DNA of 64,000 nucleotides. Origin: Flavobacterium proteolyticum. GTDB lineage: Bacteria; Bacteroidota; Bacteroidia; Flavobacteriales; Flavobacteriaceae. The notes under the pieces are model-generated. The model was given only the letters and a program-made list of their open reading frames with translations, was not told where the DNA came from and did no database searches. This document shows positions 8,831 through 17,220 of the stretch, piece after piece; within the stretch, counting starts at the first letter, position 1, and each line of letters starts with the position of its first letter. The position numbers and the translations under genes were made by a program. The stretch covers positions 310,001 to 374,000 of the forward strand of contig NZ_JADFTZ010000002.1 of the NCBI RefSeq assembly GCF_015223105.1, read 5' to 3'.

Positions 8831-9787
8831 CTATTTGATTGTATTGTGCTTTACAATTTCATCTTGAACCAATTGTTCGGGATTAGAACTTTCAACAAGT
8901 CCTTTCTTGAGCAAAGCATCAAAAAATAATGAGAATTTCTTAGCACCTTTATAATTTAAGTGCTCTAAATCGGCATAATCATCATTTAACAAATAGAAGT
9001 TTTCAAAATCTAAATAAAACAGTTGTGAATATCTAGTTTTTAAATTTTTTTGTAATTGTTCTTCATTTTCACAATAAGCATATTTGGGGTGTTGTGGCGA
9101 TCTTATTAAAAATAATTGGATTCCTCTTTTTTTACAAATCGATGCTATTTTATCAACAAAGGGTAGATTAGTAGTATCGACTACTATTTTCGTAGAGTTA
9201 AGTTTTTTCTGCTTTTCATTACTTTTAATAATGGAATCTACTTTCTGTCTAGGGTTGGCATAAAAACTACCCCAATCACGTTGATCCAATATGTTTTTTT
9301 TTCGATATAACAGAAAATTTAAATTATTCTTGATAACCATTTCTTGGGATTTAAAATAACTCCATGGATTCTGTTTTATCAAAAAAGAATGATCCTCAAA
9401 AGTCATAACGGGAGCAAAATTGGGAATATTCACAAGATTTTTTTGAGTATCTTCAATCCACTTAGTCATATCAGTAGAAATCTGATTATTAGTAAGTTCT
9501 AAAAAAACTACTTTAACATTTGGATTGGATTCTATAATTTTTTTTGCTTTTAAATAAGTATAAAAATAATGTTCTCCACCTCTAGCAAAATTTTTTGTTT
9601 TTTGAATTACAGAATCATTAAAAGCTTCTTCAGGATGTGAGTGACCTAGTACAATATACGCGTAATTTTTATCAATTGAAAAATTGGAATCTTTATTAAT
9701 TAAAATGTTGGATGACACAATAATCCCAATTAACATTATGAATGTCAATAAAGAAAAAACAAATATTCTTTTAATAAATCTTTTCAT
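8831..9787 (-). CDS. SGNH-like membrane-anchored protein, pair 3
   Basis: A 318-residue protein with a strongly hydrophobic N-terminal anchor (about residues 7-30) and an SGNH-like domain. The nucleophile block is GHSHPEE with Ser50, and the C-terminal pair is D273xxH276 in DLEHLNYKGA. I start it at the ATG at 9785-9787, which directly gives MKRFIKRIFVF; the TTG one codon earlier is less likely. The gap to the upstream MBOAT gene is 3 bp. It has a charged C-terminal tail of about 25 residues that the other two copies lack. The probable role is the periplasmic partner of MBOAT 3. Confidence 0.74.
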   Translation of the reverse strand: MKRFIKRIFVFSLLTFIMLIGIIVSSNILINKDSNFSIDKNYAYIVLGHSHPEEAFNDSVIQKTKNFARGGEHYFYTYLKAKKIIESNPNVKVVFLELTNNQISTDMTKWIEDTQKNLVNIPNFAPVMTFEDHSFLIKQNPWSYFKSQEMVIKNNLNFLLYRKKNILDQRDWGSFYANPRQKVDSIIKSNEKQKKLNSTKIVVDTTNLPFVDKIASICKKRGIQLFLIRSPQHPKYAYCENEEQLQKNLKTRYSQLFYLDFENFYLLNDDYADLEHLNYKGAKKFSLFFDALLKKGLVESSNPEQLVQDEIVKHNTIK

Positions 9788-9790
9788 CAA

Positions 9791-11227
9791 TTAAAATTGA
9801 AAATATATAAAATTCTGCTCCTTGGCACCAAAATAAATCAACATCAAAATCAGGAACAGATAAAAACTCCATCTAAAAATAACATACCAACTCTTTCCAA
9901 AATTAGCTATCGCATAATTATTTTCTCTTCCTAACCATTCCATCAATAAAAAACAGCCACAAAGTAATAGTTCCATTTTGGGTAAATTCTCAGGTATCGA
10001 AAGTATAGAATTTGAAAAAATCCCTTTTAAATACAAAAAAGCTTGGCTAACAGATGCTGCTCTAAAAAATATCCAGGCTATTACGGTAAGACCAAAAGTT
10101 AATAGAATATGGCAAAAATCTTTAACTGAAGGCAAAAATTTCCCTTTTGCTACAATCTCTAAATTATTTCTATTCGTGTTTAAAATAATAGACGGCATAA
10201 TATAAAGGGCATTTAATGCGCCCCAAACGATAAAAGTCCAATTAGCACCGTGCCAAAAACCACTGACTAAAAAGATAATAAAGGTATTTCTAACTTTCAT
10301 CCACATGCCGCCTTGACTTCCACCTAAAGGAATGTATAAATAATCGCGAAACCAAGTAGATAATGAAATGTGCCAACGACGCCAAAACTCGGCAATATCT
10401 CTAGAAAAATAAGGATAATTAAAGTTTTTCAATAATTCTATTCCTAATAATCTAGAACTTCCTAAAGCAATATCCGAGTAACCCGAAAAATCACCATAAA
10501 TCTGAAAAGCAAAAAACACAGCTCCTAAAACTAGGCTACTACCCGAATGGCTTTCAGGATTGTCAAAAATCGCATTAGCATAAAGAGCACAATTATCAGC
10601 TATTACTACTTTTTTAATCAACCCCCATAAAATTTGTCTTAGCCCATCTACCGCATTATAATAGGAAAAATCTCTTTTCTTTTTTAATTGAGGTAACAAG
10701 TGAGTCGCTCTTTCAATTGGACCTGCTACCAATAAAGGAAAATAACTCACAAATAATGAGTAATCGACAATATTACGCTCAGGTTCGATACGATTTTTAT
10801 AAATATCAATCACATAAGACAAACCATGAAACGTGTAAAAAGAAATACCAACAGGTAGAATAATTTCAAGTGTTCCTATATTTACCTGAAAACCAAAATG
10901 GCTTAAAAAATCAGCAAATGATGCAGCAAAAAAATTATAATATTTGAAAACACCTAAAAAACCTAAATTAACAACAACGCTTAACCAGAACCAAAATTTC
11001 TTACTTTTTATCGTTGATGCATCATACATCTTTAGCCCTGTGTAGTAATCTAGTCCAGTAGAGAAAATAAGCAAAAATAAAAACCGCCAATCCCAACAAG
11101 CATAAAAATAATAACTTGCAATTAGCAATAAAATATTTTGAAGTTTTAAGGACTTATTATTAGCCCACCAGTAAATAATAAATACTATGGGTAGAAAAAT
11201 AAAATACTGTAGGGTATTAAAAAGCAT
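9791..11227 (-). CDS. MBOAT-family O-acyltransferase, pair 3 (AlgI-like)
   Basis: A 478-residue multi-pass MBOAT protein with FWRRWHISLSTWFRDYLYIP (His286) and SGFWHGANW (His326). It is very similar to copy 2 through the core (residues ~120-340) and diverges near the C-terminus, as expected for paralogues with different substrates. Its ATG overlaps the neuC stop codon by one base (TAATG), so the two are translationally coupled. The expected function is O-acylation of the exported glycan, and the coupling to neuC makes a nonulosonic acid residue a candidate acceptor. Confidence 0.93.
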   Translation of the reverse strand: MLFNTLQYFIFLPIVFIIYWWANNKSLKLQNILLLIASYYFYACWDWRFLFLLIFSTGLDYYTGLKMYDASTIKSKKFWFWLSVVVNLGFLGVFKYYNFFAASFADFLSHFGFQVNIGTLEIILPVGISFYTFHGLSYVIDIYKNRIEPERNIVDYSLFVSYFPLLVAGPIERATHLLPQLKKKRDFSYYNAVDGLRQILWGLIKKVVIADNCALYANAIFDNPESHSGSSLVLGAVFFAFQIYGDFSGYSDIALGSSRLLGIELLKNFNYPYFSRDIAEFWRRWHISLSTWFRDYLYIPLGGSQGGMWMKVRNTFIIFLVSGFWHGANWTFIVWGALNALYIMPSIILNTNRNNLEIVAKGKFLPSVKDFCHILLTFGLTVIAWIFFRAASVSQAFLYLKGIFSNSILSIPENLPKMELLLCGCFLLMEWLGRENNYAIANFGKSWYVIFRWSFYLFLILMLIYFGAKEQNFIYFQF

Positions 11228-12351
11228 TAACTATCTCTGAATTGTTTTTGATGATTAAGTTGCCAAATATCCTCATTTAATAAGGATTTCAAAAACAACT
11301 CGGCACTATTTCCTTTTCCAAAATCACTTTCTGTTGGTTGTACTTTATGAGTATCTATAACATTCAGAGCATTAGAAATACTTTCTGATGTATAATCTAC
11401 ATTGATGATATCGGCGTGAAGGGCTCTATTTTGTTGTCGTGTACCGATATTGATAATGGGTAAACCATAATAAGGAGCTTCTCTAATACCCGCACTACTA
11501 TTTCCAATAATGAACTGAGATTTTTTTAATAGAGTTAAAAAATATTCAAAACGCAACGATGGAAAAACTCGAAAACGAGGATTTCCTTTTAATCTTTCAT
11601 ACGCTTTTAAAATGGTTTGACTCCCTAAATCGTTATTAGGATATACGACTACATAATTATGATGATCCGCTAATAAAGCTTCTACAAAATTGTCTGCGTA
11701 TTCTTGCATGAATTTGGCTTCTGTTGTCACTGGATGAAACATTGCCACTGCATATTTATCATATGCAATTTCATAATACTTTTTAGCAGTTTCTAAATCG
11801 GGTAATGTATTAGAAAACATAATATCTACATCCGGAGAACCGATTGTAAAAATAGCATTTTCTAATTCGCCCATTTGAATCAAACGTTTTTTGGCTTGTT
11901 TATTAGAAACAAAGTGAACGTGACTCATTTTACTAGTGGAGTGACGGATTAACTCATCGATAGTTCCAGAAACTTCACCTCCTTCAATATGCGCTACTAA
12001 AATGTTATTCAAACTTCCTACAATCGCACCAGCTAAGGCTTCCACTCTATCTCCATGAATGACAATCATATCAGGCTCACAAGATTTTACATAAGTAGAA
12101 AGTCCTTCAATGGTCTTCGCTAAAGTCAAATCCATCGTGGTTTCGTGCGTGTGATTTTCGAATGTATGAATATTAGTAAATCCACATCGTTCTACTTCTA
12201 GCAAAGTATAACCATATTCTTTTTGCAAATGCATACCTGTAACAAAAATAAATGGTTCAAATTCGGGATGTGCTTCCAAAATTTGAATCAAGGATTTTAT
12301 TTTACCAAAATCGGCACGAGTACCAGTAAGAAATAGGATTTTTTTGGACAT
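11227..12351 (-). CDS. neuC: UDP-GlcNAc 2-epimerase (hydrolysing), NeuC type
   Basis: Converts UDP-GlcNAc to ManNAc and UDP, the first step of sialic acid synthesis in the cytoplasm. The protein begins MSKKILFLTGTRADFGKIKS; the TRADFGK motif is typical of NeuC/NnaA enzymes and replaces the TRPE motif of the non-hydrolysing WecB type. HIEGGEVSGTIDELIRHSTSKM and SFIIGNSSAGIREAP-like segments (IGNSSAGIREAPYYG) are also family hallmarks. I use the ATG at 12349-12351 (374 residues) rather than a TTG eight codons upstream. It lies between neuB and an MBOAT gene. Its 3' end is duplicated at 8740-8811. Confidence 0.9.
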   Translation of the reverse strand: MSKKILFLTGTRADFGKIKSLIQILEAHPEFEPFIFVTGMHLQKEYGYTLLEVERCGFTNIHTFENHTHETTMDLTLAKTIEGLSTYVKSCEPDMIVIHGDRVEALAGAIVGSLNNILVAHIEGGEVSGTIDELIRHSTSKMSHVHFVSNKQAKKRLIQMGELENAIFTIGSPDVDIMFSNTLPDLETAKKYYEIAYDKYAVAMFHPVTTEAKFMQEYADNFVEALLADHHNYVVVYPNNDLGSQTILKAYERLKGNPRFRVFPSLRFEYFLTLLKKSQFIIGNSSAGIREAPYYGLPIINIGTRQQNRALHADIINVDYTSESISNALNVIDTHKVQPTESDFGKGNSAELFLKSLLNEDIWQLNHQKQFRDS

Positions 12352-12404
12352 TTTTTGTATGCTATCGTGTTGCAAATATAGGATTTTTGGTTAATGATTA
12401 TACA

Positions 12405-12439
12405 AAGACCTGACAGGTTTTTGAAACCTATCAGGTCTT
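12405..12439. repeat. Palindromic repeat between neuB and neuC
   Basis: Two 16-base arms, aagacctgacaggttt at 12405-12420 and aaacctatcaggtctt at 12424-12439, pair with one mismatch around a 3-base loop. It sits in the 102-base gap between neuC and neuB, the largest gap in this part of the operon. No T-run follows on the minus strand, so it is not a classical terminator. It could act as a dispersed palindromic element or an mRNA-processing or stability hairpin inside the operon. Confidence 0.8.
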
Positions 12440-12453
12440 GTAATTATATGTAA

Positions 12454-13494
12454 TTACTCAAAATCCCCAAAATCCAATTGCTCGTCATTGGCAATAGCTC
12501 TTGTAGCTTTTTTTCCTAACAACGAATCAAAATGCTCTGCTAAAATTTTTCCGGTTCCTGGACGTTTGACCCAAATGTTTTCTTTCGTTAACACTTCTCC
12601 TTTTTGGATAGAAGCAATAGAACAAACCGTTGCAAAAGCGAAATCAATAGTCACTTGTTCTTCGTCCGCTGGTTTTTTTGTTCCGCCACGCATTTGCGCC
12701 ATCTCGGCACTATTAATGATTAATTCTTTACACGCTTGTTCATCCATACTACATACAATGTCTGGACCTGTTCGGTTCATGTGGTCAGTAAAATGGCGCT
12801 CTAAAATGGATGCTCCTAAAGCTACTGCTCCTAAACATGCGTTATTATTTAGGGTGTGATCAGACAATCCAAAAACTTTATTAGGGAACGCTTGATGCAT
12901 TTCCATCATAGCACCAAATCGTACTAAATGAATTGGTGTGGGATATAAATTCGTAGTATGCAATAACGCTACTGGAATATTATGTTTGTCAAAAACAGCT
13001 ACTGCCTTTTGAATACTTTCTATGGTATTCATGCCCGTACTTAAAATGACTGGTTTCCCAAAAGAGGCAATATGCTCTAATAAGGGATAATTATTACATT
13101 CTCCCGAACCAATTTTATAAGCTGGAATATCAAACTTTTTCAAACGTTCGGCCGCAGCACGAGAGAAAGGAGTTGAGATAAAAATCATGCCTTTGCTTTC
13201 CACATAATTTTTTAATTCGAGTTCTTCTTCTTCGTTTAAAGCACAACGCTCCATAATTTCATAAATAGACACATCAGCATTGCCTGGAATGACTTTTTTA
13301 GCGGCACCACTCATTTCGTCTGCTACGATATGGGTTTGGTGTTTCACCACCTCAACGCCTGATCTGTGTGCAGCATCTACCATTTCTTTGGCTACTTGAA
13401 GCGAACCTTCATGATTAATACCGATTTCAGCGATAACTAATGGTGGAAAATCGGGTCCTATTTTTCTTCCTGCTATTTCTATGTAGGGATTCAT
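12454..13494 (-). CDS. neuB: N-acetylneuraminate synthase
   Basis: Condenses phosphoenolpyruvate with ManNAc to give N-acetylneuraminic acid. The 346-residue protein has the NeuB TIM barrel ([13 protein letters not shown] near the N-terminus, [18 protein letters not shown]) and a C-terminal SAF/antifreeze-like domain (about residues 290-346, WVKRPGTG). The stretch [20 protein letters not shown] resembles the true Neu5Ac synthases such as E. coli NeuB rather than the PseI type (GPDHRASLEP). That points to Neu5Ac or a close analogue; legionaminic acid cannot be fully excluded. It is the middle gene of neuA-neuB-neuC. Confidence 0.92.
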   Translation of the reverse strand: MNPYIEIAGRKIGPDFPPLVIAEIGINHEGSLQVAKEMVDAAHRSGVEVVKHQTHIVADEMSGAAKKVIPGNADVSIYEIMERCALNEEEELELKNYVESKGMIFISTPFSRAAAERLKKFDIPAYKIGSGECNNYPLLEHIASFGKPVILSTGMNTIESIQKAVAVFDKHNIPVALLHTTNLYPTPIHLVRFGAMMEMHQAFPNKVFGLSDHTLNNNACLGAVALGASILERHFTDHMNRTGPDIVCSMDEQACKELIINSAEMAQMRGGTKKPADEEQVTIDFAFATVCSIASIQKGEVLTKENIWVKRPGTGKILAEHFDSLLGKKATRAIANDEQLDFGDFE

Positions 13495-13505
13495 ATGTTT
13501 AGTGA

Positions 13506-14171
13506 TTAGTGATTGGTTTTATTTAAAAGAAATTCTGCGTAATCAAAATCTTCTTGTGTATCGATATCTACATTAGCAAAAGGATGATTTACTTCCAACG
13601 GAAAAGCTTCTTTTGTAATGATTTCATTATTTAATATTACAGATGCTTTTGCAATATAAAGCAACCCATTTTCGTAATATAAAGGTTCTAAGTCTTGACT
13701 GCGTTGCCCTACTTCATAATTGTAAGGAATGAATTTATGGTTTGTAATTTTTCCTAATTTATGATGACTGCGCGAAACGGTAAACAAACTATCTACTTGT
13801 TGCTCTTGAAAAATCGTAAAAGCTTCTTGTACTAGATTTTTTGGTCGTAAGGGATTGGTAGCTTGTAATAATATTACATTTTCAACTGCTCCATCAATGG
13901 ATTCTAAAACATGCTTTAAAGCTGAAACAGTGGGTTCCAAATCGCCTGAAATTTCTTGAGGTCTATCAATTACGATAGCACCATATTGCAAAGCTATTTC
14001 TTTTATAGCCACGTCATCTGTGGAAACGTAAACCTCATCAATAAAATCATGCTCTTTCGCATACAAAATACTGTGAGCAATAAGAGGAATTTCGCCTAAT
14101 AACTTTATGTTTTTTCCGGGTAAGCGTTTTGATCCTCCTCGTGCTGGTATTATGGCTATGGTCTTACTCAT
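13506..14171 (-). CDS. neuA: CMP-N-acylneuraminate cytidylyltransferase
   Basis: Activates the nonulosonic acid with CTP to give the CMP-sugar used by transferases. The 221-residue protein opens with the nucleotide-binding motif [15 protein letters not shown] and contains [12 protein letters not shown] and LLQATNPLR, all standard for the NeuA/LegF/PseF family. The gap to neuB is 11 bp. With neuB and neuC it completes the route from UDP-GlcNAc to a CMP-activated sialic acid. There is no C-terminal O-acetylesterase domain of the type found on E. coli NeuA. Confidence 0.93.
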   Translation of the reverse strand: MSKTIAIIPARGGSKRLPGKNIKLLGEIPLIAHSILYAKEHDFIDEVYVSTDDVAIKEIALQYGAIVIDRPQEISGDLEPTVSALKHVLESIDGAVENVILLQATNPLRPKNLVQEAFTIFQEQQVDSLFTVSRSHHKLGKITNHKFIPYNYEVGQRSQDLEPLYYENGLLYIAKASVILNNEIITKEAFPLEVNHPFANVDIDTQEDFDYAEFLLNKTNH

Positions 14172-14173
14172 AA

Positions 14174-16060
14174 TTAATTCAATTTAATGGATTCGGGATT
14201 CATTTTCAAATGAAAAACACGTAACCAAATTTCAAAAACCAAAATACTATATAATAATTTCCCCATTTTAAATGAAGGATTGGCTCTGTAACTTAAAATA
14301 AGTTGTATCACAGTTTTAGAATCAATCAGATTCATGTCGGATGAAATGCCTTCTTGCATGAAACGTTGTAAAATGTCGCCCCATGAAGTTTTTAAATAAT
14401 CGTAATACGGAATAGAAAAACCTTTTTTAGGTAATTTAAAAAAATCTGCAGGAATATAATCTGAACCTATGCTTTTCAATAATTCTTTATCAATTCCGTT
14501 AGGCATTAACTGTTCTATGGTTAAATGCGACGTATATTCTAAAATACGATAATCTAAAAACGGACATCTCGATTCTACCGAATGAAACATATTAGCTGTA
14601 TCCATTTTAAGTAAAAAATCGTCTGTTAAATTGGATTTCACTCCCACATACAACATTTTATCTTCTTCTGAAGAAGCAAAATTTGCAGCTTCTTTATATT
14701 TTTTTATCAGTTGATTTTCAAACTTTTGATTCGTTTTAAAAAGGAATTGCGATTGTTTTTGGGGTAATGATTTTAAATGATATAGGGTTTCTACTCCTGC
14801 CCATTTATAAATTCGGGCATCGGTAATTTTTGAATATCCGTAATCAAAAGGTTTTGTATCTGATTTTTTTATTACAAGTTCCACTAAACTCTTCGTTAGG
14901 CTATTTCCTGAAAAGGTGTTTTTTCGAAACTGTAATGGTCGTTTATATCCGCCAAAAATCTCATCACCGCCATCACCTGAAAGCATTACAGTAAATTCTC
15001 TTTTTGCTTCTTTAGCAATTGCCATAGCGGGAAGCAAAGATGCATCCGCTAATGGCTCTATATTTTGTAAAACATAAGGTAAATCGGCCACACAATTGTT
15101 GTCTAGATTGACGATTTTATGTTTTATTTTTAAGGTATTAGCCACAAAAGATGCTGCTTCTGCTTCATCCGAATTTTTATTATCGGGAACCGACATGGTT
15201 AGTGCCGTTATGTCTTGTTTTTGTTTTGAAGCTAATGCCGCAATAACAGTAGAATCGGTTCCTCCACTTAAAAACAAACCTACAGGAACATCTGCCTCTA
15301 ATTGTTCGGCTACTGCTTCTTTGGCTAATTGATGTAGATTTTCTTTATTCGTTTCAAAATTTGAATTCGTCTTATCTTTGTAATTGGGAGTCCAATACGT
15401 TTCCGTCTTAATTCCTGAAGCATTGATAGTCATCATACAACCTGGTCCCAACTTTTGAATCCCTTCATAAATACAAGAATTGACATCAATGTATTGCAAA
15501 CTAAATAATTCATAAATAGCTTGTTTGCTAATTTGCAATTCTTTTCCAAATAAAGGAACTATTCCTGCCAAATTAGAAGCAAAACCAAACACACCATCAG
15601 AATTGTAATGATAATAAAACGGTTTTTCACCAAATCTATCTCGAGCCACAAACGCTTCTTTTTGTTCTGTGTCCCAAATCACAAAGGCAAACATACCTCT
15701 AAGTTTGTGGACAATTTCTTTTCCATATGCAATGAAGCCATTTAGTAAAACTTCGGTATCAGAAACACTGTTGAAGTGATATCCTTTTTGCTCTAAGTCG
15801 TTCTTAATATCTTTGTAATTGTAGATTTCACCATTAAAAACAATAGCATAGCGTTTGTTTTCCGAAAGCATGGGTTGATTTGATCTTGGATTCAAATCTA
15901 CAATTGCTAAGCGATTATGACCTAAAATACTGTTCGCATCGGAATGGGTATTGGAAAAATCGGGACCTCGATATTCCATTTCCTTTAAAGAAACGATGAT
16001 TTGTTCCTTATGAAGATTGGAAACGCCGTTCCAATTAATAATTCCATTTATTGCGCACAT
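14174..16060 (-). CDS. asnB: Asparagine synthase-like glutamine amidotransferase
   Basis: A 628-residue AsnB-family enzyme. Cys2 (MCAINGI) is the glutaminase nucleophile, residues 1-210 form the class II amidotransferase domain with RGPD and NGEIYNY motifs, and the ATP-binding SGGTDS loop is at 265-270. Ordinary AsnB makes asparagine from aspartate, but copies inside polysaccharide loci often amidate a uronic acid carboxyl group, as proposed for WbpS-like proteins. The second operon in this window makes UDP-glucuronic and UDP-HexNAc-uronic acids, which would provide that substrate. The sugar amidation role is inferred from context. Confidence 0.85.
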   Translation of the reverse strand: MCAINGIINWNGVSNLHKEQIIVSLKEMEYRGPDFSNTHSDANSILGHNRLAIVDLNPRSNQPMLSENKRYAIVFNGEIYNYKDIKNDLEQKGYHFNSVSDTEVLLNGFIAYGKEIVHKLRGMFAFVIWDTEQKEAFVARDRFGEKPFYYHYNSDGVFGFASNLAGIVPLFGKELQISKQAIYELFSLQYIDVNSCIYEGIQKLGPGCMMTINASGIKTETYWTPNYKDKTNSNFETNKENLHQLAKEAVAEQLEADVPVGLFLSGGTDSTVIAALASKQKQDITALTMSVPDNKNSDEAEAASFVANTLKIKHKIVNLDNNCVADLPYVLQNIEPLADASLLPAMAIAKEAKREFTVMLSGDGGDEIFGGYKRPLQFRKNTFSGNSLTKSLVELVIKKSDTKPFDYGYSKITDARIYKWAGVETLYHLKSLPQKQSQFLFKTNQKFENQLIKKYKEAANFASSEEDKMLYVGVKSNLTDDFLLKMDTANMFHSVESRCPFLDYRILEYTSHLTIEQLMPNGIDKELLKSIGSDYIPADFFKLPKKGFSIPYYDYLKTSWGDILQRFMQEGISSDMNLIDSKTVIQLILSYRANPSFKMGKLLYSILVFEIWLRVFHLKMNPESIKLN

Positions 16061-16066
16061 AATTCT

Positions 16067-17182
16067 TTATTGGTTTTGGAATCTTCTTTCCCATTTGGTA
16101 AAAATAGCAGCAAATTGTTGCGACCATTCTGGATAATCTAAAATTTGATTTCCTGCCTCTTTATTTTCCCATCCTGAAGCAACTTCTTCTAATGCCATTT
16201 CCATACTTGTTACCCAATGTGAAACTACATTTGGTTCTGTTAACAATACACCATCTTTGCTAGTAAAAAAATCAGACACACCGCCATTATCAGCAGCAAT
16301 ACTATAACAACCGCTACAAATTGCTTGTGCCAAACTCAATCCGAAACCTTCCTTCCAAAGAGTTGGAAACAAATAAACATGAGCCAATTGATAATAAGCT
16401 ACTACTTCATCATTTGGAACTTGGCCAACGAACTGAACGCCTTTAATAGATTCATTTCGTTTTGCTCCTACTACTAAAAGTACGGCTTCATTTTGTAACT
16501 TTTCCGAATCTTTCCAAACATTTAAAACAATGCTTAGTCCTTTTTTAGGGCGATCATGTGATAACCATAAAAACACTTTTTTTCCAGTCAACTGATGTTT
16601 TTGAAGTAGCGTTTCTTTTTCAGCAACCGAAATTGGCTTATATGTATTTTTCTCAATCGGATTATTCAAAATGGTTACTTCAGGAATAAATTCATCGTAA
16701 CGTTCTTTATTGAAAGCGTAGGCTTTTTTAGTAAGAAAAATGAATTCATCACAATTTTTCACAAACTTTTTCTGCAAATTATCATCCAATAAATAAGAAT
16801 GACCACAGCAGTAAAAAAGTAGTGTAACTTTATTTTTGAGTTTTTTTTGTTCGATACATTCGCTAACAGCCAACATCAATTTTACATTATCAACCACACA
16901 AACTATTGCATGAGAATGTTGATTAACCAATTGTTCCAAACGGTTGGTATAATGCTGATATCTTGTATTTGGAAAAAACTTTAATCTCCACTTCGATTGC
17001 ACTTGCTTTTCTCTGTAAAAAGTAGTGGTCGTATTTAATGACTGATTGGTTTCGCCGCAAATAAAATAATCAATTACATTTTGGTCGCTTTTTAAAAAAT
17101 ATTCCAAACGCTGTGACCAAGAACCATTCTTTTGATAAGGAATAGCCTGCTCTGTAATGATTATTTTAGCGATTTTTTTCAT
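16067..17182 (-). CDS. Glycosyltransferase family 4
   Basis: A 371-residue GT-B fold enzyme. The C-terminal nucleotide-sugar domain shows FLWLSHDRPKKGLSIVL, a VVGAKRNES strand and the EX7E-type block EGFGLSLAQA, all typical of GT4 retaining transferases. The N-terminal half lacks a recognisable acceptor motif, so donor and acceptor cannot be named. It follows a 38-base gap after the previous gene and precedes asnB by 6 bp. No membrane segment is present, so it should act on the cytoplasmic face of the inner membrane. Confidence 0.85.
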   Translation of the reverse strand: MKKIAKIIITEQAIPYQKNGSWSQRLEYFLKSDQNVIDYFICGETNQSLNTTTTFYREKQVQSKWRLKFFPNTRYQHYTNRLEQLVNQHSHAIVCVVDNVKLMLAVSECIEQKKLKNKVTLLFYCCGHSYLLDDNLQKKFVKNCDEFIFLTKKAYAFNKERYDEFIPEVTILNNPIEKNTYKPISVAEKETLLQKHQLTGKKVFLWLSHDRPKKGLSIVLNVWKDSEKLQNEAVLLVVGAKRNESIKGVQFVGQVPNDEVVAYYQLAHVYLFPTLWKEGFGLSLAQAICSGCYSIAADNGGVSDFFTSKDGVLLTEPNVVSHWVTSMEMALEEVASGWENKEAGNQILDYPEWSQQFAAIFTKWERRFQNQ

Positions 17183-17220
17183 GCCTTTAATTTAATCTAA
17201 AGAGTAAATATATTGAGAAA

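Noticed and set aside
12488-12859. 123-residue plus-strand frame opposite neuB, and a similar one at 32065-32436 opposite the UDP-HexNAc dehydrogenase
   Set aside because: Both are antisense shadows of strongly conserved enzymes.
11227-14171. Legionaminic or pseudaminic acid pathway
   Set aside because: NeuB carries Neu5Ac-synthase-like motifs and no dedicated 4,6-dehydratase/aminotransferase/N-acetyltransferase set is beside it; the CapE-like enzyme is better explained by the 6-deoxy-L-HexNAc route.
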